This document shows, piece after piece, positions 47,301 to 55,957 of a DNA stretch of 64,000 nt (positions within the stretch are counted from its first letter, which is position 1; every line of letters begins with the position of its first letter). The DNA is from Caldichromatium japonicum. GTDB lineage: Bacteria > Pseudomonadota > Gammaproteobacteria > Chromatiales > Chromatiaceae. Position numbers and translations under genes: made by a program. The stretch is from NCBI RefSeq assembly GCF_011290485.1, contig NZ_CP048029.1, positions 1,409,155 through 1,473,154 of the forward strand, given 5' to 3'. The notes below the pieces were generated by a model. The model was not told where the DNA came from and searched no databases. It saw only the letters and a list, made by a program, of their open reading frames with translations.

Positions 47301-48011
47301 GCGGCCTTGTCTGCCTGGCCCAAGCATCGGGAACAACCGCTTACCATCCGGTTGGCGATCGAGACGCCGGCTGGTCTGCTGATCCTAGAAGATGATTTGT
47401 ATGATCTACATCTACGCAGTGACAATGTAGGTACAGAGTTAGGTGCGGGCCAGATCGTGGTCACAGCCAGCACGCTGGACAGGGGCAAAAGATCGACCTG
47501 GAAAAACGCCATCCGCCCCTGGCTGCGCCACCTCGCTGCTCAACTCGGCGGCGAACCGGTCGAGACACACCTGCTGACCCCGGGAATCTCCTTGACCTTT
47601 GCCCCCCTACCCGCCGATGACGCCATGGCCAATCTCGAGGCACTCCTCGGCGCCTGGTGGCAAGGGATGCAAGGCCCCTTGCCAGTCGCGTTGGCAGCAG
47701 GTCTGGCCTGGATCGAACAGGGCGGCAGGGACCTGACCTGTTCAGCGGACCAGCAGCAGGACAACGGGGCTCCATCCTCGATCGATGAGAATGCATGGCG
47801 CACCCAGCCTGCCTGGGACGAGGCAGACCGTGCCTTTCGCAATCAAGATCTTGCCCATAGCCGCCACCTGCAACGCTGCTACCCCGATTTCGGGACGCTT
47901 TGGTCGCAGGGTGCCTTCGCCAGTTGGGCCCATCTGCTGTATAGCAGGCTCTATACTGCGCTTCAGGACGCGTTTGCCTCACTGCCGCGGGGCAAGGGGC
48001 AGCCAGGCTGA
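44355..48011 (+). CDS. recC: Exodeoxyribonuclease V subunit gamma, RecC
   Basis: RecC is the Chi-recognising scaffold of RecBCD. From ATG 44355 the product is 1218 residues (E. coli 1122). Family blocks include ILVQSNGIAQWLKLALA near the N terminus, LNPSRHYWGDL, VMVPDISIYVPHIQAVF, IPFKITDQS and LNDGDYPRQRRPSDFDLMA with RDDDRYLLLEALLSARDKL. The open frame extends 40 codons upstream without similarity. recB and recD normally follow but are absent here; the next sequence is IS debris. A functional complex requires those genes elsewhere. Confidence 0.93.
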   Translation: MTDWPTGFMVIQGNRMEELRSLMVAWMGRYPLKPLENEVILVQSNGIAQWLKLALAAMPDGTLAGGQGIATALEVTLPARFVWRVYRAVLGALPESSPFDKGPLVWRIYRLFAWLNDPDSLPEQGPNLEALSPLRALLERADGVTNARRRYRLAEHLADLFDQYQVYRGDWLEAWSGGDDILIRANGERSGLPPDLSWQPALWRALSTDILASLTKGTDKFAGLTKASRVAVHRAFLAEAHTLSPRFQSACLPRRVIVFGLSALPQQTLEVLDAVARVSQVLLFVLNPSRHYWGDLIEGRDLFRRPYKRNSARKLPKDLDETSLHLHGHPLLAAWGRQGRDYLRLLDAHDERTRYETHFTDLAGRAEGIDLFASPGTGCLLHQLQDDILELRSLTERQHLQSVIDPERDRSLEFIVAHHPQREVEVLHDRLLAELDQAATSARPLEPREVLVMVPDISIYVPHIQAVFGRLERDDPRYIPFKITDQSERRQNPLLIGFEHLINLPHARLTVSEVLDWLDIPAFRARCGLDETALATLHHWIGGANIRWGLNGEHRTALGFPEGLSQHTWHFGLERLLLGFANGSAGPWRGIEPYAAIGGLEAALLGPLTELIARLRHYWRILSQARPVSDWAELVAALLDDFFVETNETEAITLVRIMQALDDWAAECAQGGLGDEPLPYEVFCDAFLPRLDQHHLQQHFVGGAVNFATLMPMRAIPFRQIWILGLNDGDYPRQRRPSDFDLMATDYRPGDRSRRDDDRYLLLEALLSARDKLVISWVGRDSHDTGPRQPSVLVTQLRDHLAAGWRLPAGHGGSLVEALTTVYPLQPFSLSYFSPQASPRIFTYAEEWQAAHGSGAEAKTAERALAPWRPESPIRLDELAAFLQSPVDALFHQRLRVPRADTARAPLDVEPFALTGLEFWQIRETLIDRCFVPGLNPDELADRLRSGIASLQAQGNLMDGPLGEMMVAETADALRALYANWSAALSAWPKHREQPLTIRLAIETPAGLLILEDDLYDLHLRSDNVGTELGAGQIVVTASTLDRGKRSTWKNAIRPWLRHLAAQLGGEPVETHLLTPGISLTFAPLPADDAMANLEALLGAWWQGMQGPLPVALAAGLAWIEQGGRDLTCSADQQQDNGAPSSIDENAWRTQPAWDEADRAFRNQDLAHSRHLQRCYPDFGTLWSQGAFASWAHLLYSRLYTALQDAFASLPRGKGQPG

Positions 48012-48076
48012 GACATTACGGAGGGGACGCAAGCGGGCGCAGGCTTGATGCATGGCACCACACCCCGGACCCGGGA

Positions 48077-48112
48077 TTTGACGTCCTCCCCGCCCTGAAG
48101 GACGGGCTTTGA
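48077..48112 (+). repeat. IS200/IS605-type end remnant
   Basis: The string TTTGACGTCCTCCCCGCCCT followed by GAAGGACGGGCTTTGA is the hairpin-bearing end commonly seen at the right end of IS200/IS605 elements (GCCCTGAAGGACGGGC fold-back). No tnpA or tnpB is next to it here. The identification rests on resemblance to the remembered motif. Confidence 0.5.
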
Positions 48113-48154
48113 CGCGCACTGGGTTAGCATGCTGTGCCTCACTGATCTCTAATA

Positions 48155-48527
48155 TTGATAAGAAACACATGCTTTTGAAATTGAGTGAGCTGTCCAGATG
48201 TCGTGGGCATGGAAAGACGAGACATGAGATTGCTGCCGTTTGCGGCGCGCGAAGAGCGGCGGCGTAGCTGGAGGTATGAAGCGATAGGCGCGCAGAGGGG
48301 ATTGTTGGGCGCAGGGGTGTTCGACATCTGCAAAGGCTATGGGCGCGAAGGGGCCCAAGGGCAAGGGGGGTGGGCGCAAGGTGGGCGAGAAGCGGGCGCT
48401 CTTATGCGCCGGCGATCAAGACGCCCGAGATTCGCGTCACGCACCGTCGCGAAGGCCTGTCGGTGATCTCGACGGTGGCCAACCGCGGCAAGGTGCGTCG
48501 GAAGGCGTTCGCGGGGGCGATGAACGC
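48155..48527 (+). mobile_element. IS630-family element, copy 5 (short remnant)
   Basis: The left end TTGATAAGAAACACATG with flanking TA is intact. A deletion at the repeat GCGGGCGCT (about 48393-48401) removes much of the transposase, and homology stops at about 48527, just two bases before the heme oxygenase stop codon, so the right end is lost. Only scraps of the helix-turn-helix part and of SYAPAIKTPEIRVTHRR remain. Confidence 0.9.
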
Positions 48528-48529
48528 AA

Positions 48530-49135
48530 TCACGGCTGCAGTTTTACCAGTTCGAGACAACGATAGATATGGCTGAAGATCTCGAGCGCACCGGCAATGA
48601 CCCGCTCTGGGACCAAGAGACCCTCAGCGGCGGATTCATTCAGCCCGGTCGTAAAAATACGCCAGGCGGCAGCGGTTTGCAAACCATGAAAATCGAGGAG
48701 GCGGGTGCCGCCCACGGTGTCGCCGAGCCGCCGACGCAGATGGCGGGCAATGGTGTGTCCACCCAGGGTCGAGCCCTCGACGACATACAGCCCGCCGATG
48801 GCATAACTGAGGTCTACAGGTAGCAACGGCGGAGGGATCACCCCTATCTGGTGGGGACGCCAGAGCAGCCCTTGCTCTCTGAGGTCCTCGATAAGGGCGG
48901 GCAACTTCGGACGTAGACCCAGACGTGTGCGTATGGCGTCATCGATCTGGCTATAGAGCATCTCTTCGATCGGGGCATGGATGCTGGCAATCACCCGCAG
49001 ATAGCGGCGGTAATCCTCCAGGGTTACGCCCTCCGAGACCAGGGATGCCATCAGATCAAGGCGTTCGACCTCAGCGTGGATGGAGGCCGTGGCTCGGCGC
49101 AAGGCAAGCGCCAGATCGATCGGTGGTTCAGTCAT
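48530..49135 (-). CDS. Biliverdin-producing heme oxygenase
   Basis: The 201-residue protein fits the bacterial heme oxygenase/BphO family: proximal histidine in ATASIHAEVERLDLM (about residue 20) and the distal-helix block LYVVEGSTLGGHTIARHL. It would open heme to biliverdin, either for iron release or as chromophore precursor for phytochromes. Its start overlaps the murI stop by four bases. An IS630 remnant ends two bases after its stop, so the gene is complete. Confidence 0.82.
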   Translation of the reverse strand: MTEPPIDLALALRRATASIHAEVERLDLMASLVSEGVTLEDYRRYLRVIASIHAPIEEMLYSQIDDAIRTRLGLRPKLPALIEDLREQGLLWRPHQIGVIPPPLLPVDLSYAIGGLYVVEGSTLGGHTIARHLRRRLGDTVGGTRLLDFHGLQTAAAWRIFTTGLNESAAEGLLVPERVIAGALEIFSHIYRCLELVKLQP

Positions 49136-50019
49136 GAGGGGATCTCCAAGGCCAATCCGCTACCGATCCATCGAGACTCTAGCTGAGCGCCGGCCTCCCA
49201 TTGGCCTAATTCGAACGCATCGCCCCAAATCCAGGCGATGAGCGGACGCACTTGGCCAGGGTTGGCGCTAGTCCAGAATAGCTCTCGCCCTACCCTGCCG
49301 GCAGGTGCCAGTATGCCGCTTTCAGACAAACGTCGCTGAACCTGACGGGCCACTGCTGCACCCGAGTCTAGGATCAGGATCTGGGGGCCGGCGAGTGCCT
49401 GGATTACCGGGCGCAGCAGCGGATAATGGGTACAGCCCAGCACCAGGGTATCGGCGCAATGGGCGAGCAACGGCTCGAGATAATCCTCCAGCAGGGCACA
49501 GGTCGCGGGGCCATCGAGGTCTCCGGATTCGATGCGCTCGACCAGGCCTGGACAGGGTTGGAGCAGGATCTTGGACTGGCCGGCGAAACGCTCGACCAAC
49601 TGAGCTAGATTGGGACTTTCCAAGGTCCGGCGAGTGGCCAAGACCCCGATCACGCCCGAGCGTGTGCGCTCGACCGCCGGCTTGATCGCCGGTTCCATCG
49701 CAATCACCGGGATGGGATAATGCGCGCGCAATAGTTGTACAGCCGCGCCCGTAGCAGTGTTACAAGCAACTACGATCGCCTTCGCGCCCTGTCCAAGCAG
49801 AAACTCGGTGATCGCCAGGGCGCGAGCGGCGATCACCGCAGATGGCTTGTCGCCATATGGGGCATAGGCCGAGTCGGCGACATACAATAGATCCTCTGCG
49901 GGCAGGAGCCGGCGGATCTCGCGCAAGACCGTCAGCCCGCCAACCCCCGAATCGAAGACACCAATAGGCGCATCAGCGTTTGGACTAGAGGAGAAAAGGG
50001 CGTCTGACACCAGGCTCAT
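49132..50019 (-). CDS. murI: Glutamate racemase
   Basis: MurI supplies D-glutamate for peptidoglycan. The 295-residue protein has APIGVFDSGVGGLTVL with the conserved DSG, DSAYAPYGDK, and the two catalytic cysteines in VVACNTATGAA and LVLGCTHYPLL. It overlaps both the FixJ-type regulator upstream and the heme oxygenase downstream by four bases, so its translation is coupled to theirs. Confidence 0.95.
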   Translation of the reverse strand: MSLVSDALFSSSPNADAPIGVFDSGVGGLTVLREIRRLLPAEDLLYVADSAYAPYGDKPSAVIAARALAITEFLLGQGAKAIVVACNTATGAAVQLLRAHYPIPVIAMEPAIKPAVERTRSGVIGVLATRRTLESPNLAQLVERFAGQSKILLQPCPGLVERIESGDLDGPATCALLEDYLEPLLAHCADTLVLGCTHYPLLRPVIQALAGPQILILDSGAAVARQVQRRLSESGILAPAGRVGRELFWTSANPGQVRPLIAWIWGDAFELGQWEAGAQLESRWIGSGLALEIPS

Positions 50020-50645
50020 CCTAGGGACCTCGGGTCTGCGAGCAGGACCATACGCACCAGGTCAGCCAGCGACTCGGCCTGCATCTTTTCCATTACCCGC
50101 GCCCGATGGACCTCGACCGTTTTGGTGCTGACCCCAAGCAGGGCGGCGATGTCTTTGTTGGACTTGCCCTCGGTCACCATCACCATGACCTCGTGCTCGC
50201 GTGGGGTCAATTCTGCTAGACGACGGATGGTCTCGGCGCGGGCCAGGCGCTCGTTACGCAACCGTTGATCATGGTCGAGTGCCTGGCGGATGCTGCGCAA
50301 GAGGTCTTCATCATGAAATGGCTTCTCGATGAAATCGAGCGCGCCCGCTTTCATCGCTCGCACCGCCATCGCAATATCGCCGTGACCGGTAATCAGGATC
50401 ACCGGAATCCCGAAACCTTCGCGGGCGAGCAGCGTTTGCAGTTCAAGCCCGCTCATCCCCGGCATGCGCACATCGAGCAATAAACAGCCGGCGCGTCCAG
50501 GATAATAATCGGCCAAAAAGGCGCTGGCCGAGGCATAGGTCTTGACCGGCAGACCTGTCGATTCGATCAGCCATTGCAGCGAGGTGCGCATGGCCTCGTC
50601 ATCATCGACGACGAATACGGTGGGTTCAGCGGTCATCTCGTTCAT
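50016..50645 (-). CDS. FixJ/NarL-type response regulator (REC-LuxR HTH)
   Basis: The 209-residue regulator (or 207 from ATG 50636) has a receiver domain with TVFVVDDDEAMRTS, phospho-acceptor in LLDVRMPGMSG and KPFHDEDLL, and a LuxR-type helix-turn-helix (LTPREHEVMVMVTEGKSNKD, VSTKTVEVHRARVMEKM) as in FixJ and TtrR. The start lies within the end of the kinase gene, so the two are a cognate pair. The target genes are not evident. Confidence 0.93.
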   Translation of the reverse strand: MNEMTAEPTVFVVDDDEAMRTSLQWLIESTGLPVKTYASASAFLADYYPGRAGCLLLDVRMPGMSGLELQTLLAREGFGIPVILITGHGDIAMAVRAMKAGALDFIEKPFHDEDLLRSIRQALDHDQRLRNERLARAETIRRLAELTPREHEVMVMVTEGKSNKDIAALLGVSTKTVEVHRARVMEKMQAESLADLVRMVLLADPRSLG

Positions 50646-53229
50646 CCACAGGGTTGGCCAGCGCCTGCGCGGGCACTGGCGCAAGCGGCAAGCGGATATG
50701 AAAGGTCGCGCCCTGCTCAGGGATCGATTCGGCCCAGATCCGCCCCTCATGATTTTCGATGATGGTCTGGCTAATGGCTAGCCCCATCCCCATGCCACCT
50801 GTCTTGGTCGTCACAAAGGGCGCAAAGACCTTCGGACACTGTTCGGGATCGATCCCTGGTCCGGTGTCGGCGACGGCAAGACGCGCCCAAGCACCCTCAC
50901 GCCAGGTCCTGATGCCAAGGCGCCTTGCACCTGCCGGGCATGATTCCATGGCATCGAGCGCATTGGTGACCAGGTTGAGTAAGACCTGTTCAATCTGCAC
51001 CACATCGACAAGGACCTTCAGGGGTTCAGGCAAAAGCTCGAGCGCAACCCCAACCCCTAGCTGGTTGATCTCAAACGCCAGAAAGGTGCAGACCTCGTGC
51101 ACCAGCTGATTGAGATCGGCCTCGGCCCGTACCGGTGGCTGTTTGCCGACCAAGGCGCGCAGACGCTTGATAATCTCGCTGGCCCGCTGGGCCTGGGCAA
51201 TGATCTGATGCATGGCCTCGATCAATTCTTCGGGCCGGCCCTGACCAGTGTGCAGGCGGCGACTACAACCATTGGCATAGTTGATGACGGCAGATAGCGG
51301 CTGATTGAGCTCATGCGCCATGCCGGTGGCGATCTCGCCTAGGGTACTCAAGCGGCAGACATGGACCAATGCGGCCTGATGTTGGCGGGCCTCTTGTTCA
51401 GCGCGACGTACAGCGGTGATATCGCGCGCATAGATGTTGACATAGCCAAGATCGCGGATCGGCGCAAGCAGTATGGCATAAATCTGGCCACCGACCTCGA
51501 GCTCGCGCTCCAATGGCCGACCGAGCACCAAGGCGGCTTTGACTGCATCCGCCCAATCTTCAGGCAGCAACCAGCCCGTCTCGCTGCCCCAAGCGCGCAC
51601 GATCGTATGGCTGGCTGGATTGGCATAGACCAATGATCCCGTCGCGCTGACCCGCAGGATGGGGTTGGGGCTTTCGCTCGCCAGACGCGCCAGACTCTTG
51701 ATCTCCTGTTCAGCTTGCTTGCGGCTGCTGATGTCATGGATATACAGGGTAAAAAAACGTGCGCCGACCTGCTCGATGGGCGCGATTGAAAGCTCGACCG
51801 GAATCTCACGTCCTGCCGCGTCCAAGGCAAGCAATTCCTCCCGCCCTTGAGGGGCAAGATAGCGGTGTAGCGAGCGGTCAAGCAGACGCCTAAAGGCCGG
51901 GCGGGCAAGATCGGCCAAGAAACGTTCGGCAAAGATCACGCCCAGGGCTTGGGAACGTTCGATACCGAATAGACGTTCGGCTGCGGGGTTATATTCGATG
52001 ATTCGCCCGTCATGATCCAGGGTCACAATGGCGTCGAGCGATGCCTCCATCATCGCTGCCTTGAGCGCCTCACGCTCGCGCAATTCTGCCTGATAGCGCC
52101 GGCTCATCTCCTCGCGCGCCGCGAGTACGAGCTGGGTAAAATGCTGAATCCATTCCTCAAGCAGGATGAGCTGGTTGCCCGCACGTGCAAACCCCGGTTC
52201 TGGGATGCCCAAGGCACGCTGGGCGAAGCGGGTCATCCGCTTGAGGATGCTGTTAAGCCGCGCTGAGACCAGATAAAAGAGAGCGGTAAAGACCAGGACA
52301 AAGACGACAGCGGCATAAAAGCGCTGACGGCGTTCGAAGATACGCACGTGGTGCGACATTTTTTCCACCCGCGCCTGAGAGACCAGGGTCGCAAACGACA
52401 GCTTGGAATCCGGCGCGATATAGTCATCCAATGACTGTGCTGTAATCACATAGCTCGCGGCCCAGTCGGACAGATGCGAAGCCACGGGTATGGCTTGGGG
52501 ATCAAGGCTAGCAAGCAGGCGCTGATCGGTGTCATCGACCAGGGCTACAGCAGCGCTCCCAACATCCAGTCCATGCTGCGATGCAGCAAGCAGGGCGGCA
52601 TCGATCGGTACGATTGCCACGAGATAGCCGATCTCTTTGCCCGGGGCATCCTTGATTGCCTCGGCCACGACCAGATAGAGCTGTTGTGCCAAACGCTCGA
52701 TGAGGATAGATCCGGGGTGCGCTCCAAACCAGCGTTTTGGGGCCCGGCCCTGCAGATCCAGGGCGATAGGAACGGTGCTGGTTTGAAAGATCTCCCAGAT
52801 AGCCCCATCCAGACCGGTCAACAAGAGATGCGTAGGCGGATTGAGACCGTCGCGCATGAAGGGCTCACTAAGCCAATCTGGATAAGCGCCTCGATGGATG
52901 GTTGGCTGAGTAGCACCAGAGCCTGCCAGCCAGTCACTGCCCTGCAGATAATCGGAAAGCCAGCGAGTGTGGGCCAACAGACGTATGACCGCAGCATAGC
53001 TGGCGAGATAGCGCTCAAACCGGATCAGGCTCTCGCGCGCGCGCAGCTTAAGCTGTACCGCAAGCTCGCGATCAAAGATCTTATCGACCTGGCGGCCTTG
53101 GATCTGATCGAGCGCCGCCCAGACAGCAAGCCCAGTGGCCAATCCCACGCCGACAGCGATCCAAGGCAGGGGAACCCGTCGCAAAAGACGGACGAGAAAT
53201 GGTTTAATACGTATCCGCGCTGCGCCCAT
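50626..53229 (-). CDS. Membrane PAS-PAS sensor histidine kinase
   Basis: The 867-residue kinase has an N-terminal membrane helix (about 20-42), a periplasmic sensing region of about 265 residues, a second helix (about 310-330), two PAS domains (about 390-510 and 515-620), and a FixL-type HisKA/HATPase core. The phospho-accepting residue is His639 in MAHELNQPLSAVINYANG; ATP-binding boxes are NLVTNALDAM, VADTGPGID and GGMGMGLAIS. No heme-binding PAS motif is evident, so it is not an obvious oxygen sensor. It leads a four-gene overlapping operon. Confidence 0.92.
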   Translation of the reverse strand: MGAARIRIKPFLVRLLRRVPLPWIAVGVGLATGLAVWAALDQIQGRQVDKIFDRELAVQLKLRARESLIRFERYLASYAAVIRLLAHTRWLSDYLQGSDWLAGSGATQPTIHRGAYPDWLSEPFMRDGLNPPTHLLLTGLDGAIWEIFQTSTVPIALDLQGRAPKRWFGAHPGSILIERLAQQLYLVVAEAIKDAPGKEIGYLVAIVPIDAALLAASQHGLDVGSAAVALVDDTDQRLLASLDPQAIPVASHLSDWAASYVITAQSLDDYIAPDSKLSFATLVSQARVEKMSHHVRIFERRQRFYAAVVFVLVFTALFYLVSARLNSILKRMTRFAQRALGIPEPGFARAGNQLILLEEWIQHFTQLVLAAREEMSRRYQAELREREALKAAMMEASLDAIVTLDHDGRIIEYNPAAERLFGIERSQALGVIFAERFLADLARPAFRRLLDRSLHRYLAPQGREELLALDAAGREIPVELSIAPIEQVGARFFTLYIHDISSRKQAEQEIKSLARLASESPNPILRVSATGSLVYANPASHTIVRAWGSETGWLLPEDWADAVKAALVLGRPLERELEVGGQIYAILLAPIRDLGYVNIYARDITAVRRAEQEARQHQAALVHVCRLSTLGEIATGMAHELNQPLSAVINYANGCSRRLHTGQGRPEELIEAMHQIIAQAQRASEIIKRLRALVGKQPPVRAEADLNQLVHEVCTFLAFEINQLGVGVALELLPEPLKVLVDVVQIEQVLLNLVTNALDAMESCPAGARRLGIRTWREGAWARLAVADTGPGIDPEQCPKVFAPFVTTKTGGMGMGLAISQTIIENHEGRIWAESIPEQGATFHIRLPLAPVPAQALANPVDERDDR

Positions 53230-53341
53230 CGCCTATTGGCGATCCCCCGCCTGATCGCTCAAGCGCAACGTAATCGCCCGCGCAGTGGTCTGCTGCAGGG
53301 CCAGTTTCCCCAAAAACCATTGAGCCGACGTCAACACAACC

Positions 53342-53821
53342 ATGTCATTTCACCTTTCGCGAGCCAAAAAACCTTCAATCCTGCGCCGTCTCGGCGCCTT
53401 CTTCTACGATATGCTCCTGCTGCTAGCGATCTTGATGATCGCCAATGCCATCATCGTGATCCCCTACGAGGTGATCAACGGCCACCCGCTATATGAGCAT
53501 TTGCTCCCCTTGACCCTGATGCGCTTGTATCTGCTCACTGTAATCGGTGGGTTTTATGTCTATTTCTGGACCCATGGCGGCCAGACCCTAGGGATGCGGG
53601 CCTGGCGTTTGATGGTGGTCAGCCAAGATGGCGGGCCGGTGCGTTTCGATGCTGCAGTCAAGCGCTTTGCCTGGTCGATCGTCAGCCTCATCCCGCTGGG
53701 CTTAGGGCTGTGGTGGAGTCTGTTCAATCGGGACCGACTGGCCTGGCATGACAGCAAATCGAACACCCGCGTCATCCTGCTCGATAAGGAATCAGCAGGT
53801 CAGCCTACCCCAGCCGTCTAA
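53342..53821 (+). CDS. RDD family membrane protein
   Basis: The 159-residue protein has the RDD pattern: ILRRLGAFFYDMLLLLAIL with arginine and aspartate, then GGQTLGMRAWRLMVV and DRLAWHDSKSNTRVI. Three hydrophobic segments are predicted. Function unknown. It lies next to lptG in many related bacteria. The end overlaps that of lptG by 17 bases, tail to tail. Confidence 0.88.
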   Translation: MSFHLSRAKKPSILRRLGAFFYDMLLLLAILMIANAIIVIPYEVINGHPLYEHLLPLTLMRLYLLTVIGGFYVYFWTHGGQTLGMRAWRLMVVSQDGGPVRFDAAVKRFAWSIVSLIPLGLGLWWSLFNRDRLAWHDSKSNTRVILLDKESAGQPTPAV

Positions 53822-54869
53822 GTAGGATCAGAGCGGTAGTACACAGGAGCACCGGCGGGGCTAGAGCAGCCAGCGCCGGGCTCATCCCTAGCAGAAGGGA
53901 CGCATAGGCTAGGGTACGACTGATCAAGTAGTAGATCAGCCCGATCAGGGTAGCAACCAGCATCCTTCGCCCGAGGCCCACGGTGCGTGCCGACCCTAGC
54001 AACAAGGGGATGGCAACCAAGATCATCGACAGCGACACCAGGGGATGTAACACCTTATTCCAAAAGGCGACTTCATAGACCCGGGCATCTTGTTTATTGA
54101 TCTTCATAAAATCGATATAGGCATAGAGCCCCCAGACGGGCAAGGCCTGAGGATCGGCGATAATGACCCGCAGGAGTCCAGGATCGATCATGGACTCCCA
54201 TTCAGTGCGATCGAGATGTTCGACCCTGACCCCTTCAGCGCTGACCAGGCTGCGCGCGATCCCCTCCAACACCCACCGGCCATTCTGATAACTGGCCCCC
54301 TCGGCATAGGTAGACTCCAGCACCCCCTTCACTGGATCGATCCGATAGATCGAGATATCGCGCAGGTGGGTTCCAGAGCGGATCTCGCGGATATTGACAT
54401 AGGCCCCCTTGTCGATAGCCCAAAGGCCATAGGGCGTCAATTGTGCGGCCTCACCTGAAAGCGCCTGGCGTTTGAGTTCTACCCCGCGTTGTTCCGCACT
54501 GGGGGCAATCAGCTCCCCCAGCGCGAACACCACGAGCGCAAGGACGAGTCCACCTAACAAGGCCGCCCCCGTCAGTTGGCCGACCGAGACGCCAGCCGCC
54601 CGCAGTGCGACAAGTTCCGACCGGCTCGCCAATGCGCCCAACCCGAGCAGCGCCCCGATCAGGGTCGAGATGGGAAAGATCTGATAGAGATAACGCGGCA
54701 GACGCAGCAGCATAAAGAGCAAGGCCTCAGCAGGGCCATAGTCGCCCCTACCGATGGCATCGAGTTCATCGGCCAGCAGCAACACCCCAAGCAACGGCAG
54801 GAGAGCACCCAGGGTCAGTAGGGTCCCCCTGATTACCGAACCCGCTAGATAACGATCGATGATGCGCAT
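53805..54869 (-). CDS. lptG: LPS export ABC transporter permease LptG
   Basis: LptG forms, with LptF and LptB, the inner-membrane motor that extracts LPS. The 354-residue protein (E. coli 360) has the N terminus MRIIDRYLAGSVIRGTLLTL, three N-terminal and three C-terminal membrane segments, and a periplasmic beta-jellyroll (about 125-260). Blocks such as SRSELVALRAAGVSVGQL and VAIPLLLGSARTVGLGRR are typical. lptF, which normally sits just upstream, is missing; a nuclease-family fragment and IS630 copy 6 are there instead. Confidence 0.93.
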   Translation of the reverse strand: MRIIDRYLAGSVIRGTLLTLGALLPLLGVLLLADELDAIGRGDYGPAEALLFMLLRLPRYLYQIFPISTLIGALLGLGALASRSELVALRAAGVSVGQLTGAALLGGLVLALVVFALGELIAPSAEQRGVELKRQALSGEAAQLTPYGLWAIDKGAYVNIREIRSGTHLRDISIYRIDPVKGVLESTYAEGASYQNGRWVLEGIARSLVSAEGVRVEHLDRTEWESMIDPGLLRVIIADPQALPVWGLYAYIDFMKINKQDARVYEVAFWNKVLHPLVSLSMILVAIPLLLGSARTVGLGRRMLVATLIGLIYYLISRTLAYASLLLGMSPALAALAPPVLLCTTALILLRRLG

Positions 54870-54875
54870 CTACGC

Positions 54876-55239
54876 CTAATCCATGGCCGCCCACCCGACG
54901 ATCTGGCGTTGGCCCTTGGAGAACTCCACGCCAACCTCCAGCACCTTGACATTTGAGGCCGATACTTCGCCGCATAGTCGCGGGCCTGAAGCGACGTCCA
55001 TGCCTCGCCGGTCGGTTGGTCGCCTTCAATGACCTTGAACCCAAAGATCCAAATAAGATCCCCACGGATTGTGAGATCACATTGCCCCTGCTTGGAAACA
55101 TCCTCAGCGAGGCTGTCTAGCCCCATGGCGGCCAGATGGCTGTCAAAGACACTGGCGTAATCTGTTGCGGAGCGGGATAGCGGAGGCATGTCTCAATCAT
55201 ACATGACAACGACATAAAACATGGCCGGCATTGCGTTTT
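54876..55239 (-). pseudogene. C-terminal fragment of an AAA-ATPase/PD-(D/E)XK family protein (DUF1703 type)
   Basis: Pieces in different frames read YASVFDSHLAAMGLDSLAED, IWIFGFKVIEGDQP and LQARDYAAKYR, then VKVLEVGVEFSKGQRQIVGW. They match the C-terminal nuclease-like region of the DUF1703 family (usually xFEFKxx, GxxFS). At least one frameshift near 54970 and scrambled sequence before residue YASVF indicate decay. The upstream part was removed where IS630 copy 6 begins. It has no start and cannot be functional. Confidence 0.72.
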
Positions 55240-55241
55240 TA

Positions 55242-55957
55242 TTGATAAGAAACACATGCTTTTGAAATTAAGTGAGCTGTCCTGATGTCGTGGGCATGGA
55301 AAGACGAGACATGAGATTGCTGTCGTTTGCGGCGCGCGAAGAGCGGCGGCGTGGCTGGAGGTATGAAGCGATAGGCGCGCAGAGGGGATTGTTGGGCGCA
55401 TGGGTGTTCGACATCTGCAAACGCTATGGGCGCGAAGGGGCCCAAGGGCTCAAGGACGAGAAGCGGGCGCTCTTATGCGCCGGCGATCAAGACGCCCGAG
55501 ATTCGCGTCACGCACCGTCGCGAAGGCCTGTCGGTGATCTCGACGCTGACCAACCGCGGAAAGGTGCGTCGGAAGGCGTTCGCGGGGGCGATGAACGCCG
55601 ACATCCTGATCGACTTCATGAAGCGGCTCGTCAAGGACGCCAGGGGCAAGAAGATCTTCCTCATCCTCGACAACCTGCGCGTGCATCACACCAAGCCGGT
55701 CAAGGCCTGGCTGGCTGCATGCGCCAATCAAATCGAGGCCTCCTCCCTCCCCTCCTACAGCCCAGCACTGAACCCCAACGAGATGCTCAAGGCCACCATC
55801 ACCGCGCAGGCGCCCTCCCGCGCCAAGGGCGATCTGAAGAAGGCGACCGTCAGCCACCTGCGCCGCCTTCTCAATTCCCCCCAACGCGTCATGCGCTACT
55901 TCCAGCATCCCAAGCTCCATGATGCCGCGTAATACAAGTTCATTGGTTTCGGATTAA
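55242..55957 (+). mobile_element. IS630-family element, copy 6 (internally deleted)
   Basis: Both ends are present with flanking TA. The deletion at the GCGGGCGCT repeat, with the same right-hand breakpoint as in copy 5, removes about 350 bp including the first catalytic aspartate. The second aspartate and glutamate and the normal C terminus (FQHPKLHDAA) remain. It keeps the 8-bp segment GGCTCAAG lost from most copies, which helps to reconstruct the ancestral reading frame. Confidence 0.92.
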
